This document shows, one piece after another, positions 39,028 through 47,911 of a stretch of DNA of 64,000 nucleotides. Position 1 is the first letter of the stretch, and each line of letters begins with the position of its first letter. Both the position numbers and the translations under genes were made by a program. A model generated the notes under the pieces. It worked only from the letters and a program-made list of their open reading frames with translations, searched no databases and had not been told where the DNA came from. The DNA is from an uncultured Alphaproteobacteria bacterium (GTDB lineage: Bacteria; Pseudomonadota; Alphaproteobacteria; HIMB59; GCA-002718135), in assembly GCA_902607435.1 (NCBI GenBank), contig CACLJX010000007.1, positions 19,854-83,853 of the forward strand, written 5' to 3'.

Positions 39028-39908
39028 TTAATTTTTGATACGAGCCATCTTGATATTAATACAAATAAAATTACAGAGAGAGTTACAATAATCATTGTAA
39101 TCACGGCAATTGAGGAGCCAAGTGGCCAGTTGTTTGCTTTTCCAAACATGATTTGAATGAGATTAGCTACCATTATTCCCTCAGAGCCCCCTACTAATTT
39201 AGGTGTAATATAATCTCCTGTTGTAGGTATAAAAATTATTAATGAAGCAGCTAAAACACCTGGGAAAGAAAGAGGAAAAGTGATCCTACAAAATCTTTTA
39301 AAAGCGTTATCTCCTAAATCTGCCGCTGCTTCTAGTAATGACCTATCTATTTTTTCTAATGATACATATATTGGTAATATAGCAAACGCAGACCATGCAT
39401 GAGCTAAGGTTACAAATACTGCAAATGGATTATAAAGCAAAAAAGATAATGGGCTTTCAATAATGCCTAAATTAGATAAACTGCCATTTATAACTCCGTT
39501 GTAACCAAGTATAAGTTTCCATGCAAAAACACGGAGAAGATAGCTTGTCCAAAAAGGAATTGTTAAAATAATTAACCATAATAATTTACGTTCTTTAACT
39601 ACAAAAGCTACAAAGTAAGCCATAGGATATGCTAATAGGACTGTTACAATCGTGGTAAGCGATGAAATAGTCAAAGAACGTTTAATGAGAATATGATAAG
39701 ACGACTTATTTATAACTGTTTTGTAATTTTCAAGAGTCAGTGTAGTGTCAATAGTCACATAATCTTGCGTCCAAAAACTATATGTAATTAGAAAAAGAAT
39801 TGGAAAAGCAAAAACAATAATTAATAACAAAATTGATGGTGTAAGTAATCTATAGGCTTTAAATGTTTCACTACTAGTGGAAAATATATTTTCTAGTGTT
39901 TTTTGCAT
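39024..39908 (-). CDS. potB: spermidine/putrescine ABC transporter permease, PotB type, copy 1
   Basis: Permease of 294 residues with the PotB/PotH pattern: LTIPFWTSYLLRVFAW near 117, the EAA motif EAAADLGDNAFKRFCRI and IPTTGDYITPKLVGG near 235. It follows potD after 61 bases that hold a strong stem-loop, which probably lowers its expression relative to the binding protein. Confidence 0.9.
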   Translation of the reverse strand: MQKTLENIFSTSSETFKAYRLLTPSILLLIIVFAFPILFLITYSFWTQDYVTIDTTLTLENYKTVINKSSYHILIKRSLTISSLTTIVTVLLAYPMAYFVAFVVKERKLLWLIILTIPFWTSYLLRVFAWKLILGYNGVINGSLSNLGIIESPLSFLLYNPFAVFVTLAHAWSAFAILPIYVSLEKIDRSLLEAAADLGDNAFKRFCRITFPLSFPGVLAASLIIFIPTTGDYITPKLVGGSEGIMVANLIQIMFGKANNWPLGSSIAVITMIIVTLSVILFVLISRWLVSKIK

Positions 39909-39917
39909 AATAGAAAA

Positions 39918-39950
39918 CTAACCTCCTTTAATATTAAAAAAGGAGGTTAG
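39918..39950 (-). promoter_or_regulatory. intercistronic stem-loop between potD and potB
   Basis: Perfect 12-base inverted repeat, CTAACCTCCTTT and AAAGGAGGTTAG, with a nine-base loop. Read on the minus strand it follows potD by about 20 bases, is followed by TTTTC, and its 3' arm contains the only good Shine-Dalgarno (AAAGGAGG) before potB. It could attenuate transcription, protect the potD message from 3' decay, or hide the potB ribosome site. Confidence 0.7.
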
Positions 39951-39969
39951 AAAATTTTATTGAAATAAA

Positions 39970-41043
39970 TCAATCAACTCCAGCTCTGATTAATTCCCAT
40001 TCTTCAACAATTTTATCCAGATTTGGCATTACTTCCTGAAAAATTGTATTAGCTAACCATGCATCTACATCACTTGTATCAACAATAATTAATTCAAGAG
40101 CTTCTTCACTTGCAACGCCAAAACCATCAGCATTTGCAGGAGCGTAACCCCAATCTTCAATCAAAAATTGCGCGGCTCCTACTGATAAACCTGAATCAAT
40201 TAATGCATAAGCTTTTTCAATTGGAGCTTCTTTGCCGGCAACTGAGCTAAGAGCAAAGCCACATACCCAAGAAAATATTTTTTGATTCTTTGGCTGCATA
40301 TATTCAACTGGATCAGTAAATTCTTCATCCCAAATTAAATTATTGTAACTATCATTCCAAGCCTCAACAGCTACAACTTCCCCTTGTGCCATAGCACTTT
40401 CTAGTTCTCCTGTAACATTAGTAATAAGTCTTGCTTGAACAACAAGTTCTCGAAGTTTAACTTTAACCTGTTCCCATTCATCATCCGTCATGTTGTATGC
40501 ATTAACGCCTATATGTGCTGCTACTAGAGGAATTGTATCAACTGCTCCAGCTAATACGCCAATTCTACCTTTATATTTTGGATCCCATAGTATATCCCAA
40601 CTATTGTTGTCACCTGCATATTCTGGTGCTAGTTTGGTATTAACTATAACTGAAGTATTTCCAAACAGATGAGGAATAAACCATACTTGACCTTTATCAT
40701 CATATACGCCAGGCATATTTCTTAATGAATCAGGTATTTTTTCCCAATGTTCAAGCTTGCTAACATCTATTGGCTGGATAAGTCCTGCATCTCTCCAACG
40801 AGGAATTTCATAAGAACAAGGGCCATAAACATCAGCTGAATACCCAGCTCTTAATTTTGCAAAAGCTTCATCTTCATCTTCAAAAACAGAAGTTTTAGGC
40901 TCAGCTCCATACTTGTCTATATAATACTGTATGAAAGGTACATCATCTTGATCAACCCAAGTATACAAATGAGCTTCTTCCGCTTTTACAGAAAAGCCAG
41001 TAAGAAAAAGAATTGAGATGAATATATCTCTAATAATTTTCAT
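39970..41043 (-). CDS. potD: spermidine/putrescine ABC transporter substrate-binding protein, copy 1
   Basis: Periplasmic binding protein of 357 residues, with a Sec signal peptide (hydrophobic 7-19, cleavage near VKA-EE at 21-22). The mature chain starts HLYTWVDQDD and contains the PotD/PotF core: LRAGYSADVYGPC, GNTSVIVNT, WDILWDPKYKGRIG, EVVAVEAWND. The first gene of the operon potD-potB-potC-potA-pncA-methyltransferase. A good SD (GGAGGTAAT) precedes the start. It is divergent from the agmatine deiminase operon, so uptake and breakdown may share a control region. Confidence 0.88.
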   Translation of the reverse strand: MKIIRDIFISILFLTGFSVKAEEAHLYTWVDQDDVPFIQYYIDKYGAEPKTSVFEDEDEAFAKLRAGYSADVYGPCSYEIPRWRDAGLIQPIDVSKLEHWEKIPDSLRNMPGVYDDKGQVWFIPHLFGNTSVIVNTKLAPEYAGDNNSWDILWDPKYKGRIGVLAGAVDTIPLVAAHIGVNAYNMTDDEWEQVKVKLRELVVQARLITNVTGELESAMAQGEVVAVEAWNDSYNNLIWDEEFTDPVEYMQPKNQKIFSWVCGFALSSVAGKEAPIEKAYALIDSGLSVGAAQFLIEDWGYAPANADGFGVASEEALELIIVDTSDVDAWLANTIFQEVMPNLDKIVEEWELIRAGVD

Positions 41044-41165
41044 ATATTACCTCCTATATTTTTTATATGATATTAAACTGATTAAATAAAATAAAAAGCA
41101 TTTAAATAAATAATAATCAAATTTTGTTTAAAAAAATAATAATATTATTAAGATATTTTATACTT

Positions 41166-42212
41166 ATGACACCAAAAGAAAAAAATTACCATATGCCGGC
41201 TGAATGGGAACTTCATGAATGTTGCTGGATGCAATGGCCTTATGAAAATCCTAACTTTAATGGATATGGGGCAATTCCAACTTGGTCCCATTTTGATTTT
41301 GAAAAAGGAAGAATTGCATGGGCAAACGTAGCAAAAGCAATTTCACAATTTGAAAAAGTAAAAATGATAGTTCATCCTGAAAGTATTTCAAATGCAATAA
41401 AACTTTTAGATACAAAAACAGAAATTGTTGATTTTAAGATCGATGATGGCTGGGCTAGAGATAGTGGTGCAATATTTTTGTTAAATGATAAAAAAATGCT
41501 TGGAGGGATAGATTGGGAATTCAACGGATGGGGAAAATTTTCACCTCATGACTCAGATAACAAAGTTGCTGAATTTATGATAAATAATACTTCAGCAAAA
41601 TATTTTAAGAATAATATGGTCCTTGAAGGTGGTTCAATACATGTTGATGGGGAAGGAACTCTAATAACAACTGAGCAGTGCCTTTTAAATAAAAATAGAA
41701 ACCCTAACTTGTCAAAAGATGAAATTGAAAAAAATTTAAAGCAATATCTTGGTGTAAATCATATTATTTGGCTTAAACATGGTACTGATGAAGGAACCGA
41801 TGGACATGTAGATAATGTAGCATGCTTTGTTAAACCCGGAACAGTTATGGCTTTAAGTTGTTCAGATAAAAGTGATTCTTTTTATGAAAAAATAAATGAA
41901 AATTTAGAAATTTTAAAAACATCAACTGATAGCAAAGGTAGAAGTTTAAAAGTTATTGAACTAGAAATGTCTTACAAAAGATTAATACCTGATGATGATG
42001 AGCCTTGCTCGTATATAAATTTTTATATTGCTAATAATGGAATAGTCATGCCTAGTTTTGAAGATGAAAAAGCTGATTATAATGCTAAATCAGTTGTACA
42101 ATCAGCCTTTCCTGATAAAAAAATTATTACTATTAATGGAATAGATATATCAATGGGTGGAGGCAATGTTCATTGTATTACTCAACAGCAACCTATAAGT
42201 AAAAGAAAATGA
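41166..42212 (+). CDS. aguA: agmatine deiminase
   Basis: Converts agmatine to N-carbamoylputrescine and ammonia. It has the complete family set: EWELHECCWMQWPYENPNF (7-26 region), DGWARDSGAIFL, EGGSIHVDGEGT, DEGTDGHVDNVA and the nucleophile C337 in SMGGGNVHCITQQQP. Start ATG at 41166, since family members begin TPKEKNYHMPAEWE; an upstream TTG at 41124 would add 14 residues. It is coupled to the DUF6356 gene (ATGA), then aguB, together giving agmatine to putrescine. Confidence 0.92.
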   Translation: MTPKEKNYHMPAEWELHECCWMQWPYENPNFNGYGAIPTWSHFDFEKGRIAWANVAKAISQFEKVKMIVHPESISNAIKLLDTKTEIVDFKIDDGWARDSGAIFLLNDKKMLGGIDWEFNGWGKFSPHDSDNKVAEFMINNTSAKYFKNNMVLEGGSIHVDGEGTLITTEQCLLNKNRNPNLSKDEIEKNLKQYLGVNHIIWLKHGTDEGTDGHVDNVACFVKPGTVMALSCSDKSDSFYEKINENLEILKTSTDSKGRSLKVIELEMSYKRLIPDDDEPCSYINFYIANNGIVMPSFEDEKADYNAKSVVQSAFPDKKIITINGIDISMGGGNVHCITQQQPISKRK

Positions 42213-42433
42213 ATATAATTACTAAATCAAAAAAACACTGTGAGGATGCAAACGAAAATTATTTTCGCCATATGTTTGTGGCATTAAAAATATCCTTTAG
42301 TTTATTTAGAGCCAGCTTAATGGCATTTGTACATTCAATTATTCCAGCATTTTTTGAAAAAGGAGCAAGTACTAAAATAATAAATTTATATAATTACCTA
42401 AATAGTAAAAAAAGGAATAATGATGAAAATTAA
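42209..42433 (+). CDS. DUF6356 family small protein
   Basis: A 74-residue protein with KKHCEDANENYFRHMFVAL, then a hydrophobic helix (about 29-50, LFRASLMAFVHSIIPAFF) and FEKGASTKIINLYNYL. I recognise the HC...E.Y..H....A pattern and the H-x-x-x-P-x-x-F-E-x-x-S ending as DUF6356. No biochemical role is known to me. Its start overlaps the aguA stop and its end overlaps aguB by 14 bases, so it is translated as part of the agmatine pathway operon. A membrane-associated helper is possible. Confidence 0.82.
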   Translation: MNIITKSKKHCEDANENYFRHMFVALKISFSLFRASLMAFVHSIIPAFFEKGASTKIINLYNYLNSKKRNNDEN

Positions 42434-43292
42434 AGTTGCTGCTACTCAAATGTCTTGCAGTTGGGAAATTGAAGAAAATATTTCTAAAGCTAAAAAATTA
42501 ATTGATCAAGCTGCTAAAAAAGGTGCTAATATAATTTTACTTCAAGAATTGTTTCAAACTCCTTATTTTTGTATTCAATATGATGAAGAAATATTTAAAC
42601 TAGCTCAAACCTTCGAAAACAACAAAATATTAGATCAAATGAGTAAAATTGCTAAAGATTTGAATGTAGTTTTGCCAATTAGTTTTTTTGAAAAAGACAA
42701 CAATGCATATTTTAACTCCATTGCTGTGATTAATGCTGATGGAAATATACTTGGTAAATATAGAAAATCTCATATTCCAGATGGACCTGGTTATTTAGAG
42801 AAATATTATTTTAATCCAGGTAATACAGGTTTTAAGGTTTGGAATACTAAATTTGGAAAAATTGGAATTGGTATTTGCTGGGATCAATGGTTTCCTGAAG
42901 CTGCAAGAATTATGGCTTTAAAAGGTGCAGAAATTCTTTTTTACCCTACTGCCATTGGCGATGAACTTATGAGTGAATATGATAGTTCATCTGCTTGGCA
43001 AAGAGTTATGCAAGGACATGCAGCAGCAAATATTGTTCCCGTTGTAGCTTCGAATAGAATTGGTTCTGAAACTGTAAAAGACCAAACAAATGGTTTTTAT
43101 GGGAAATCATTTATTTGTGACAGAACAGGAAATATTATTTCAGAAGCAAGTAAAGATAAGGAAGAAATAATTATTGCTGAAATAGATATTGAAGAGAATC
43201 ATTTATTCAGAAGAAATTGGGGATTATTTCGAGATAGAAGAATTGATCTTTATAAAGAACTTCTAACTTTAGATGGAAAGATTAAAGATTAA
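42420..43292 (+). CDS. aguB: N-carbamoylputrescine amidase
   Basis: Nitrilase-superfamily amidase (290 residues) that hydrolyses N-carbamoylputrescine to putrescine, CO2 and ammonia. Catalytic triad: E44 in LLQELFQTPYF, the lysine in YRKSHIPDGPGYLEKYYF and the cysteine in GIGICWDQWFPEAAR. WNTKFGKIG and NRRN-type FRRNWGLFRDRR at the end match AguB. Either of two adjacent ATGs (42420, 42423) may be used. It completes the aguA-DUF6356-aguB operon and ends 11 bases inside the convergent glutamine synthetase homologue. Confidence 0.93.
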   Translation: MMKIKVAATQMSCSWEIEENISKAKKLIDQAAKKGANIILLQELFQTPYFCIQYDEEIFKLAQTFENNKILDQMSKIAKDLNVVLPISFFEKDNNAYFNSIAVINADGNILGKYRKSHIPDGPGYLEKYYFNPGNTGFKVWNTKFGKIGIGICWDQWFPEAARIMALKGAEILFYPTAIGDELMSEYDSSSAWQRVMQGHAAANIVPVVASNRIGSETVKDQTNGFYGKSFICDRTGNIISEASKDKEEIIIAEIDIEENHLFRRNWGLFRDRRIDLYKELLTLDGKIKD

Positions 43293-44667
43293 GATACCAC
43301 TTATATTCAATATCAGATATTTCAGAATAAAAAGTATCTAATTCTTTTTTCTTTAAATCAGAATATATTTTTACATATTCATCAGAAAAATAATCTTTAC
43401 AAAAATTAGAAGATTCAAACAAATCTATTGATTTCTCAACTGTAGTTGGCATTTTTGGATCCAAGTCAGTACAAGCATTGTCAATTCTAAAGTCTGAAGG
43501 TTTAATTTGTTTAATCAATCCTATGTGTATACCTGCTAGTATAGCAGATAATACTAAATATGGGTTTGCTTCAGCACCGGCCACTCTATGTTCAATTCTT
43601 TTTGAGCTATCTTTACCTCTTGGAATTCGAAATGCAACAGATCTATTATTTGGTCCCCAAGAATTATTTACTGGAACAAATTGATCAGGTTGAAAACGTC
43701 TATAAGAATTAACATTTGGTGCAAAAATTAAAAAATTATCATATGTTGTTTGTTGTAAGCCACCAATTGCATAAGCTAATTGTTCACTTCCCTCTTCTTT
43801 AGCACTTGCAAAAATATTATTATTTTTTTCATCAAATATACTTAAATGAACATGCATTCCACTACCTGTTTGGTCAATAAAAGGTTTTGAAAGAAAACTT
43901 GCTTCATATCCATGTTTTATTGCTGTTTCTTTTATTACTCTTCGCAATAGGGCGGCATCATCAGCTGCTTTAAGAACATCATTTGTATGATTTAAATTTA
44001 TTTCAAATTGACCTGGAGCAAATTCTGATGAGGCAGTAGTTGCTGGTATATTTTGTATTTTGCAAAATTCGTTTACATCTTCTAAAAAATCATAAAATTC
44101 ATCTAATTCTCTCATACCATAAACTTGAGTTCCTTCACTTTGCCTATTTGTTTCTTTTGAAATTGCTGGTTCTGGTTTTTCAGATATATTTTTTCTTTTT
44201 TTAAAAAGATAAAATTCTAATTCAAATGCAACTTTAAAAAACAAGTTTAGATCATCAAATCTTTCTAATATTTTTGCTAACACATTTCTTGGATCAATTA
44301 TCGAGCTGTAACGTGATTCATCCTGAATCGTGATTAATACTTGTGCCAAAGGATCTTTGTGCCATGGCATTTTATTTAAAGAGCCTGCAACAGGATAGTA
44401 TGTTGCATCTGGATCTCCATCACTAAAGCCTCTTCCAGCAGCATCTGGGCAATAACCGGTGGGGTCTAATAAAAAAGTTGAATAACAAAATTGAATACCT
44501 GATATAAAAAGCTTCTTGGCTTCATTTACTGGCAATCTTTTACCTCTTATAATACCTGAAATATCACTTAATATAGCATCAATATATTTGATATCTTGAT
44601 TATTGGTACAAAATGATTCAAATTCTTCAAGAGAAGCTAGAGAAACTTTTTTATATTTTATAGACAT
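43282..44667 (-). CDS. glutamine synthetase family protein, gamma-glutamylpolyamine synthetase-like, second copy
   Basis: A 461-residue GS homologue, a paralogue of the protein at 30414. Segments: VAFELEFYLFKK (metal site), SSEFAPGQFEINLNHT, GSGMHVHLSIFD, NVNSYRRFQPDQFVPVNNSW and NRSVAFRIPRG with RIEHRVAGAEANPYL. Known relatives ligate glutamate to putrescine, spermidine or monoamines. It stands opposite the second binding-protein gene (44849), with a 181-base divergent promoter region. Confidence 0.87.
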   Translation of the reverse strand: MSIKYKKVSLASLEEFESFCTNNQDIKYIDAILSDISGIIRGKRLPVNEAKKLFISGIQFCYSTFLLDPTGYCPDAAGRGFSDGDPDATYYPVAGSLNKMPWHKDPLAQVLITIQDESRYSSIIDPRNVLAKILERFDDLNLFFKVAFELEFYLFKKRKNISEKPEPAISKETNRQSEGTQVYGMRELDEFYDFLEDVNEFCKIQNIPATTASSEFAPGQFEINLNHTNDVLKAADDAALLRRVIKETAIKHGYEASFLSKPFIDQTGSGMHVHLSIFDEKNNNIFASAKEEGSEQLAYAIGGLQQTTYDNFLIFAPNVNSYRRFQPDQFVPVNNSWGPNNRSVAFRIPRGKDSSKRIEHRVAGAEANPYLVLSAILAGIHIGLIKQIKPSDFRIDNACTDLDPKMPTTVEKSIDLFESSNFCKDYFSDEYVKIYSDLKKKELDTFYSEISDIEYKWYLNL

Positions 44668-44848
44668 TTAAAATTTATATGAAAAAAATAGGAATTTTTC
44701 AAGTAGGCTATCATTTAAAACAGATAGATCCTTGGTTCAAGACTAATAAATACAAATCTAATATATAATTTCTGTTAATTTTTATTGAATTTTTCTTAAA
44801 TAATTGTTCTTATAAATATAAATTAATTAAATAATTATTGGGGGTAAA
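44668..44848. other. 181-base divergent promoter region between glutamine synthetase homologue and second binding-protein gene
   Basis: AT-rich gap. It holds the 29-codon ORF at 44679-44768 and a Shine-Dalgarno GGGGGT at 44838-44843. A short GAAAAA...TTTTTC inverted repeat is visible near 44681-44700. No copy of the TTGAAT-N4-ATTCAA operator was found here, only one half-site (TTGAAT near 44784). Confidence 0.5.
44679..44768 (+). pseudogene. 29-codon ORF, possible remnant of a class I glutamine amidotransferase-like gene
   Basis: In the gap between the glutamine synthetase homologue and potD copy 2, an ATG at 44679 opens 29 codons: MKKIGIFQVGYHLKQI, then DPWFKTNKYKSNI and stop. The start recalls the N-terminus of stand-alone GATase1 proteins (M-K-I-G-I-L-x-T-G), which occur beside PuuA-like genes in other bacteria. 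It may be the stub of such a gene or chance. No SD is visible. Confidence 0.2.
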
Positions 44849-45961
44849 ATGCCTAAATATGATTTAGCAAAAAAAATTGTCAATGGTGAATTATCACGTA
44901 GACAAATATTAAAAGGACTTGGAGCAGCGGGAGTACTGACGACTATATCTCCTGTTATTTCAAAATCTGCTTTTGCAAAAAGTCAAGTTGGTCTTTTCAC
45001 TTGGGGTGGATATGATGATGATGGTCTTTATCAAGGTTACATTGATAAACACGGAGGAGCACCTGAATACACAACCTTTGGAGACGCTGAAGAAGGTTTA
45101 CAAAAACTAAGAGCTGGTTATGTAACGGATGTCATTCATCCTTGTAATTCTGATCCGCCTAGATGGCAAAAAGCAGGTGTGATTCAACCTATAGACACAA
45201 GCAGATTGCCAAGTTGGGGAGATTTATTTCCTGAACTTACCCAAATGGGTACGATTAACTTTGATGGTAGCCAATGGATGGCGCCAGTTGATTGGGGCGA
45301 TACGTCATTAATTTATAATCCGGACAAGGTTACCTGGATGTCTCCTGGTAATGAGAGTTTGGGTTTATTATTTGATGATAGAATGGAAGGTAAGCTTGCA
45401 GTTCTAGATTCAGCAGCAGATACTTGGTATCTTGTTGCAATTTATCACGGTATTGATGTTACGCGAATGCAACATGTAACAAAAACTCAAGTTGACAGCG
45501 TTTATGAAGCATTAAGAAAAATGCGTAAAAATGTAAAAATATTCACAACTGACACTGCATCAATGGAACAGGCAATATTGGATGAAGAAGTTTGGGCCGC
45601 ATTGAGTTGGAATGAATCATCATGGAATACAGGTTTTCCAATGATGAGTCCTATTGAAGGAACTTTAACGTGGTCATGTGGTTTGGTGATTCATAAAGAA
45701 GCTCCAAATCTTGATCTTGCTTACGATTTGATCGAGTCTGCTATTAGTGCTGAAACTTCAGAATACTTACTAAATGAGTGGGGTTATGGTCATTCAAATA
45801 AAAAAGGATATGAAACTATAGATGCTGCTAGTTTGGCTGAAAGAGGTTTGGCTCCTGATCCAATTGCGCATTTAAGTAATGGTAATTTTAGCAATAGTCC
45901 ATCGGATGAGATTACTGACTACATTGAGCAACAATGGGCTGAATATACAGCTGGTGGTTAA
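44849..45961 (+). CDS. PotD/PotF-like ABC transporter substrate-binding protein, Tat-exported, copy 2
   Basis: Binding protein of 370 residues. The N-terminus carries a twin-arginine-type signal (SRRQILKGLGAAGVL at 16-30, cleavage near AFA at 41-43), unlike copy 1 with a Sec signal. The mature chain shares VGLFTWGGYDDDGLY, LRAGYVTDVIHPC, WGDTSLIYNPDKV and WAALSWNESSW with the PotD fold. A strong SD (GGGGGT) lies six bases before ATG. It ends at a terminator and converges on its own probable permease/ATPase genes (46014-48795). The ligand is uncertain; acyl-CoA dehydrogenase and FAD enzymes in the regulon argue against assuming spermidine. Confidence 0.85.
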   Translation: MPKYDLAKKIVNGELSRRQILKGLGAAGVLTTISPVISKSAFAKSQVGLFTWGGYDDDGLYQGYIDKHGGAPEYTTFGDAEEGLQKLRAGYVTDVIHPCNSDPPRWQKAGVIQPIDTSRLPSWGDLFPELTQMGTINFDGSQWMAPVDWGDTSLIYNPDKVTWMSPGNESLGLLFDDRMEGKLAVLDSAADTWYLVAIYHGIDVTRMQHVTKTQVDSVYEALRKMRKNVKIFTTDTASMEQAILDEEVWAALSWNESSWNTGFPMMSPIEGTLTWSCGLVIHKEAPNLDLAYDLIESAISAETSEYLLNEWGYGHSNKKGYETIDAASLAERGLAPDPIAHLSNGNFSNSPSDEITDYIEQQWAEYTAGG

Positions 45962-45986
45962 TCATTAATTATATAAAATAATATTT

Positions 45987-46017
45987 TTGACCCGTAGTAG
46001 AAATTATTACGGGTCAA
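45987..46017 (+). terminator. rho-independent terminator after the second binding-protein gene
   Basis: Stem TTGACCCGTA / TACGGGTCAA (45987-45996 and 46008-46017) with an 11-base loop, followed by eight T on the plus strand. It lies 26 bases past the stop and partly overlaps the 3' end of the convergent ATPase gene, for which it lacks a T-run. Confidence 0.85.
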
Positions 46018-47102
46018 TTTTTTTGAATAATTCTAATATCTTTTAAATTTATATTTAAATAACAATCTGAATTATGTGATAATCCTTCAAGTACATCAGA
46101 CGTTGATACCATTATTGGTTTTGATAAACCTTCAATGTTAACATAAATATAAGTCATATTTCCATAAAAGGAAGTGTTTGCTATTAAGCCTTTAATACAA
46201 ATATCTGAAATTTTTTCATTGGTTTTACTAATCATAATTGTTTCAGGCCTTATTGCGCAAACAATAGATTCATTCTGACTAAGATTGTTGTTACTTGTCA
46301 TTATTTCATGCTCACCCAATTTATTAATTAGAACTTTTGCATTATTACCTTCAATTTTTACAATTTGAGTATCTAAAAAATTAATTTGCCCTATAAAATC
46401 ACCTACAAATAAATTTTTTGGATTATCATATAAATCTCTTGGAGGGGATATTTGTAATATTTTCCCCTTATTCATCACAGCAACTCTATCTGACATTGTC
46501 ATTGCTTCTTCTTGATCATGGGTTACAAAAATAAAAGTAATACCAATACTCCTTTGAAGGTTTCTCAATTCTAACTGCATTTCCTCTCTTAGTTTTTTAT
46601 CAAGTGCTCCAAGAGGCTCATCTAATAATAGCACTTTTGGTTGCTTCACTAGCGCTCTTGCTAAAGCTATTCTTTGACGTTGACCCCCGGAAAGTTGATT
46701 GGAATAGCGATCTTCGTACCCCTCTAATTGGACCATCTTAAGGGCATCTTGAACCCTTTTATCCAATTCGTCTTTTGAAAGTTTCTCCTTCCTAAGACCG
46801 AACTCAATATTCCTTTTTACGTTGATATGCGGAAAAATTGCGTAATTTTGGAAAACCATATTTGTCGGTCTAAGATTTGGAGTTATATCGGTTACATCAA
46901 GGTTATCAATAAAAACTGAACCTGAAGAAGGGTACTCAAAGCCCGCTAAAATTCTAAGAAGAGTGGTCTTGCCACAACCTGATGGACCCAATAAAGAAAA
47001 AAACTCTCCTCTCGCTATATCTACATTTATATTATCAACAGCTACTACCTCTTCAAAATTTTTAGATACATTTTTAATTTTAATAAATTCTTTATCGCTC
47101 AT
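46014..47102 (-). CDS. PotA-like ABC transporter ATP-binding protein, copy 2
   Basis: ATPase of 362 residues: Walker A GPSGCGKT at 39-46, signature LSGGQRQRIALARAL, Walker B VLLLDEPLGALD, C-terminal regulatory domain about 270-360. A close paralogue of the protein at 37103. The last gene of a minus-strand run starting at the TetR repressor (50620): TetR, acyl-CoA dehydrogenase, PotB-, PotC-, PotA-like. Its start shares a base with the PotC-like stop (TAATG). Confidence 0.9.
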   Translation of the reverse strand: MSDKEFIKIKNVSKNFEEVVAVDNINVDIARGEFFSLLGPSGCGKTTLLRILAGFEYPSSGSVFIDNLDVTDITPNLRPTNMVFQNYAIFPHINVKRNIEFGLRKEKLSKDELDKRVQDALKMVQLEGYEDRYSNQLSGGQRQRIALARALVKQPKVLLLDEPLGALDKKLREEMQLELRNLQRSIGITFIFVTHDQEEAMTMSDRVAVMNKGKILQISPPRDLYDNPKNLFVGDFIGQINFLDTQIVKIEGNNAKVLINKLGEHEIMTSNNNLSQNESIVCAIRPETIMISKTNEKISDICIKGLIANTSFYGNMTYIYVNIEGLSKPIMVSTSDVLEGLSHNSDCYLNINLKDIRIIQKN

Positions 47103-47911
47103 TATATTCCACCGATGTTGCTTTTTTTATCCGAAGGACTACCTAAATTCCTTAACCAATAAGATAGCATAACTATAATAGATGTTGCCACAATAATCAC
47201 TGCTCCCAATGCAAGTACATGAGGTAATTTTTTTGGAAATCTAAGCTGCCCCCACATGTATAAAGGAAGAGTTTGATCTTGAGACGATAAAAAGAACGCT
47301 AATATAAATTCATCAAAAGAAATAACAAAAGATAATAATAGTGAGGCTACAATAGCAGGTAAAGCTATGGGAAATGTTACTCGCCAAAAAGTACCCCATG
47401 CATTTTCACCAAGATCCATAGCGGCTTCTTCTAAATTCCTATCAAACCCCTCCATTCTTGATATCAGAACAAGCATGCAAAAAGGTGTGCAAAATAAAAT
47501 ATGTGAAATTGTGACCGGAACTAAGCCTAATTGAAGACCCATGCCGGTCCATAAAACAATTAATGATACTGCGATAATTATTTCAGGAATAACAAAAGGG
47601 AGAAGTATTGCGCCGTAAGACAATTGTCTTAATTTGACTTTATATTTTGTGAACGCTTTTGCAGCCAACAAAGCTATAAATGTACTAAAAATTGAAGCAA
47701 TTACGCCCACTTTAACACTGTTCATTAGAGCTCTATGTAATCTACTTGAGTGTATCATTTGATCATACCATTTGAGTGTAAAACCTTTAAGTGGAAAAAC
47801 CATGTGGATGGCATCATTAAATGAAAATACAGGCAACAACATTACCGGGATATATAAAAACGCAAAATAAACAATTGCATAAAAAAATAAAATATTATTC
47901 TTATTATACAT
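47102..47911 (-). CDS. PotC-like ABC transporter permease, copy 2
   Basis: Permease of 269 residues with about six helices and the EAA motif EEAAMDLGENAWGTFWRVTF. SFDEFILAFFLSSQDQTLPLY marks the PotC/PotI type. It shares single-base stop/start overlaps with both neighbours, indicating translational coupling. Confidence 0.9.
   Translation of the reverse strand: MYNKNNILFFYAIVYFAFLYIPVMLLPVFSFNDAIHMVFPLKGFTLKWYDQMIHSSRLHRALMNSVKVGVIASIFSTFIALLAAKAFTKYKVKLRQLSYGAILLPFVIPEIIIAVSLIVLWTGMGLQLGLVPVTISHILFCTPFCMLVLISRMEGFDRNLEEAAMDLGENAWGTFWRVTFPIALPAIVASLLLSFVISFDEFILAFFLSSQDQTLPLYMWGQLRFPKKLPHVLALGAVIIVATSIIVMLSYWLRNLGSPSDKKSNIGGI

Noticed and set aside
44731..44745. TGGTTCAAGAC as a tRNA T-loop
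   Set aside because: No acceptor, D or anticodon stems can be paired around it.
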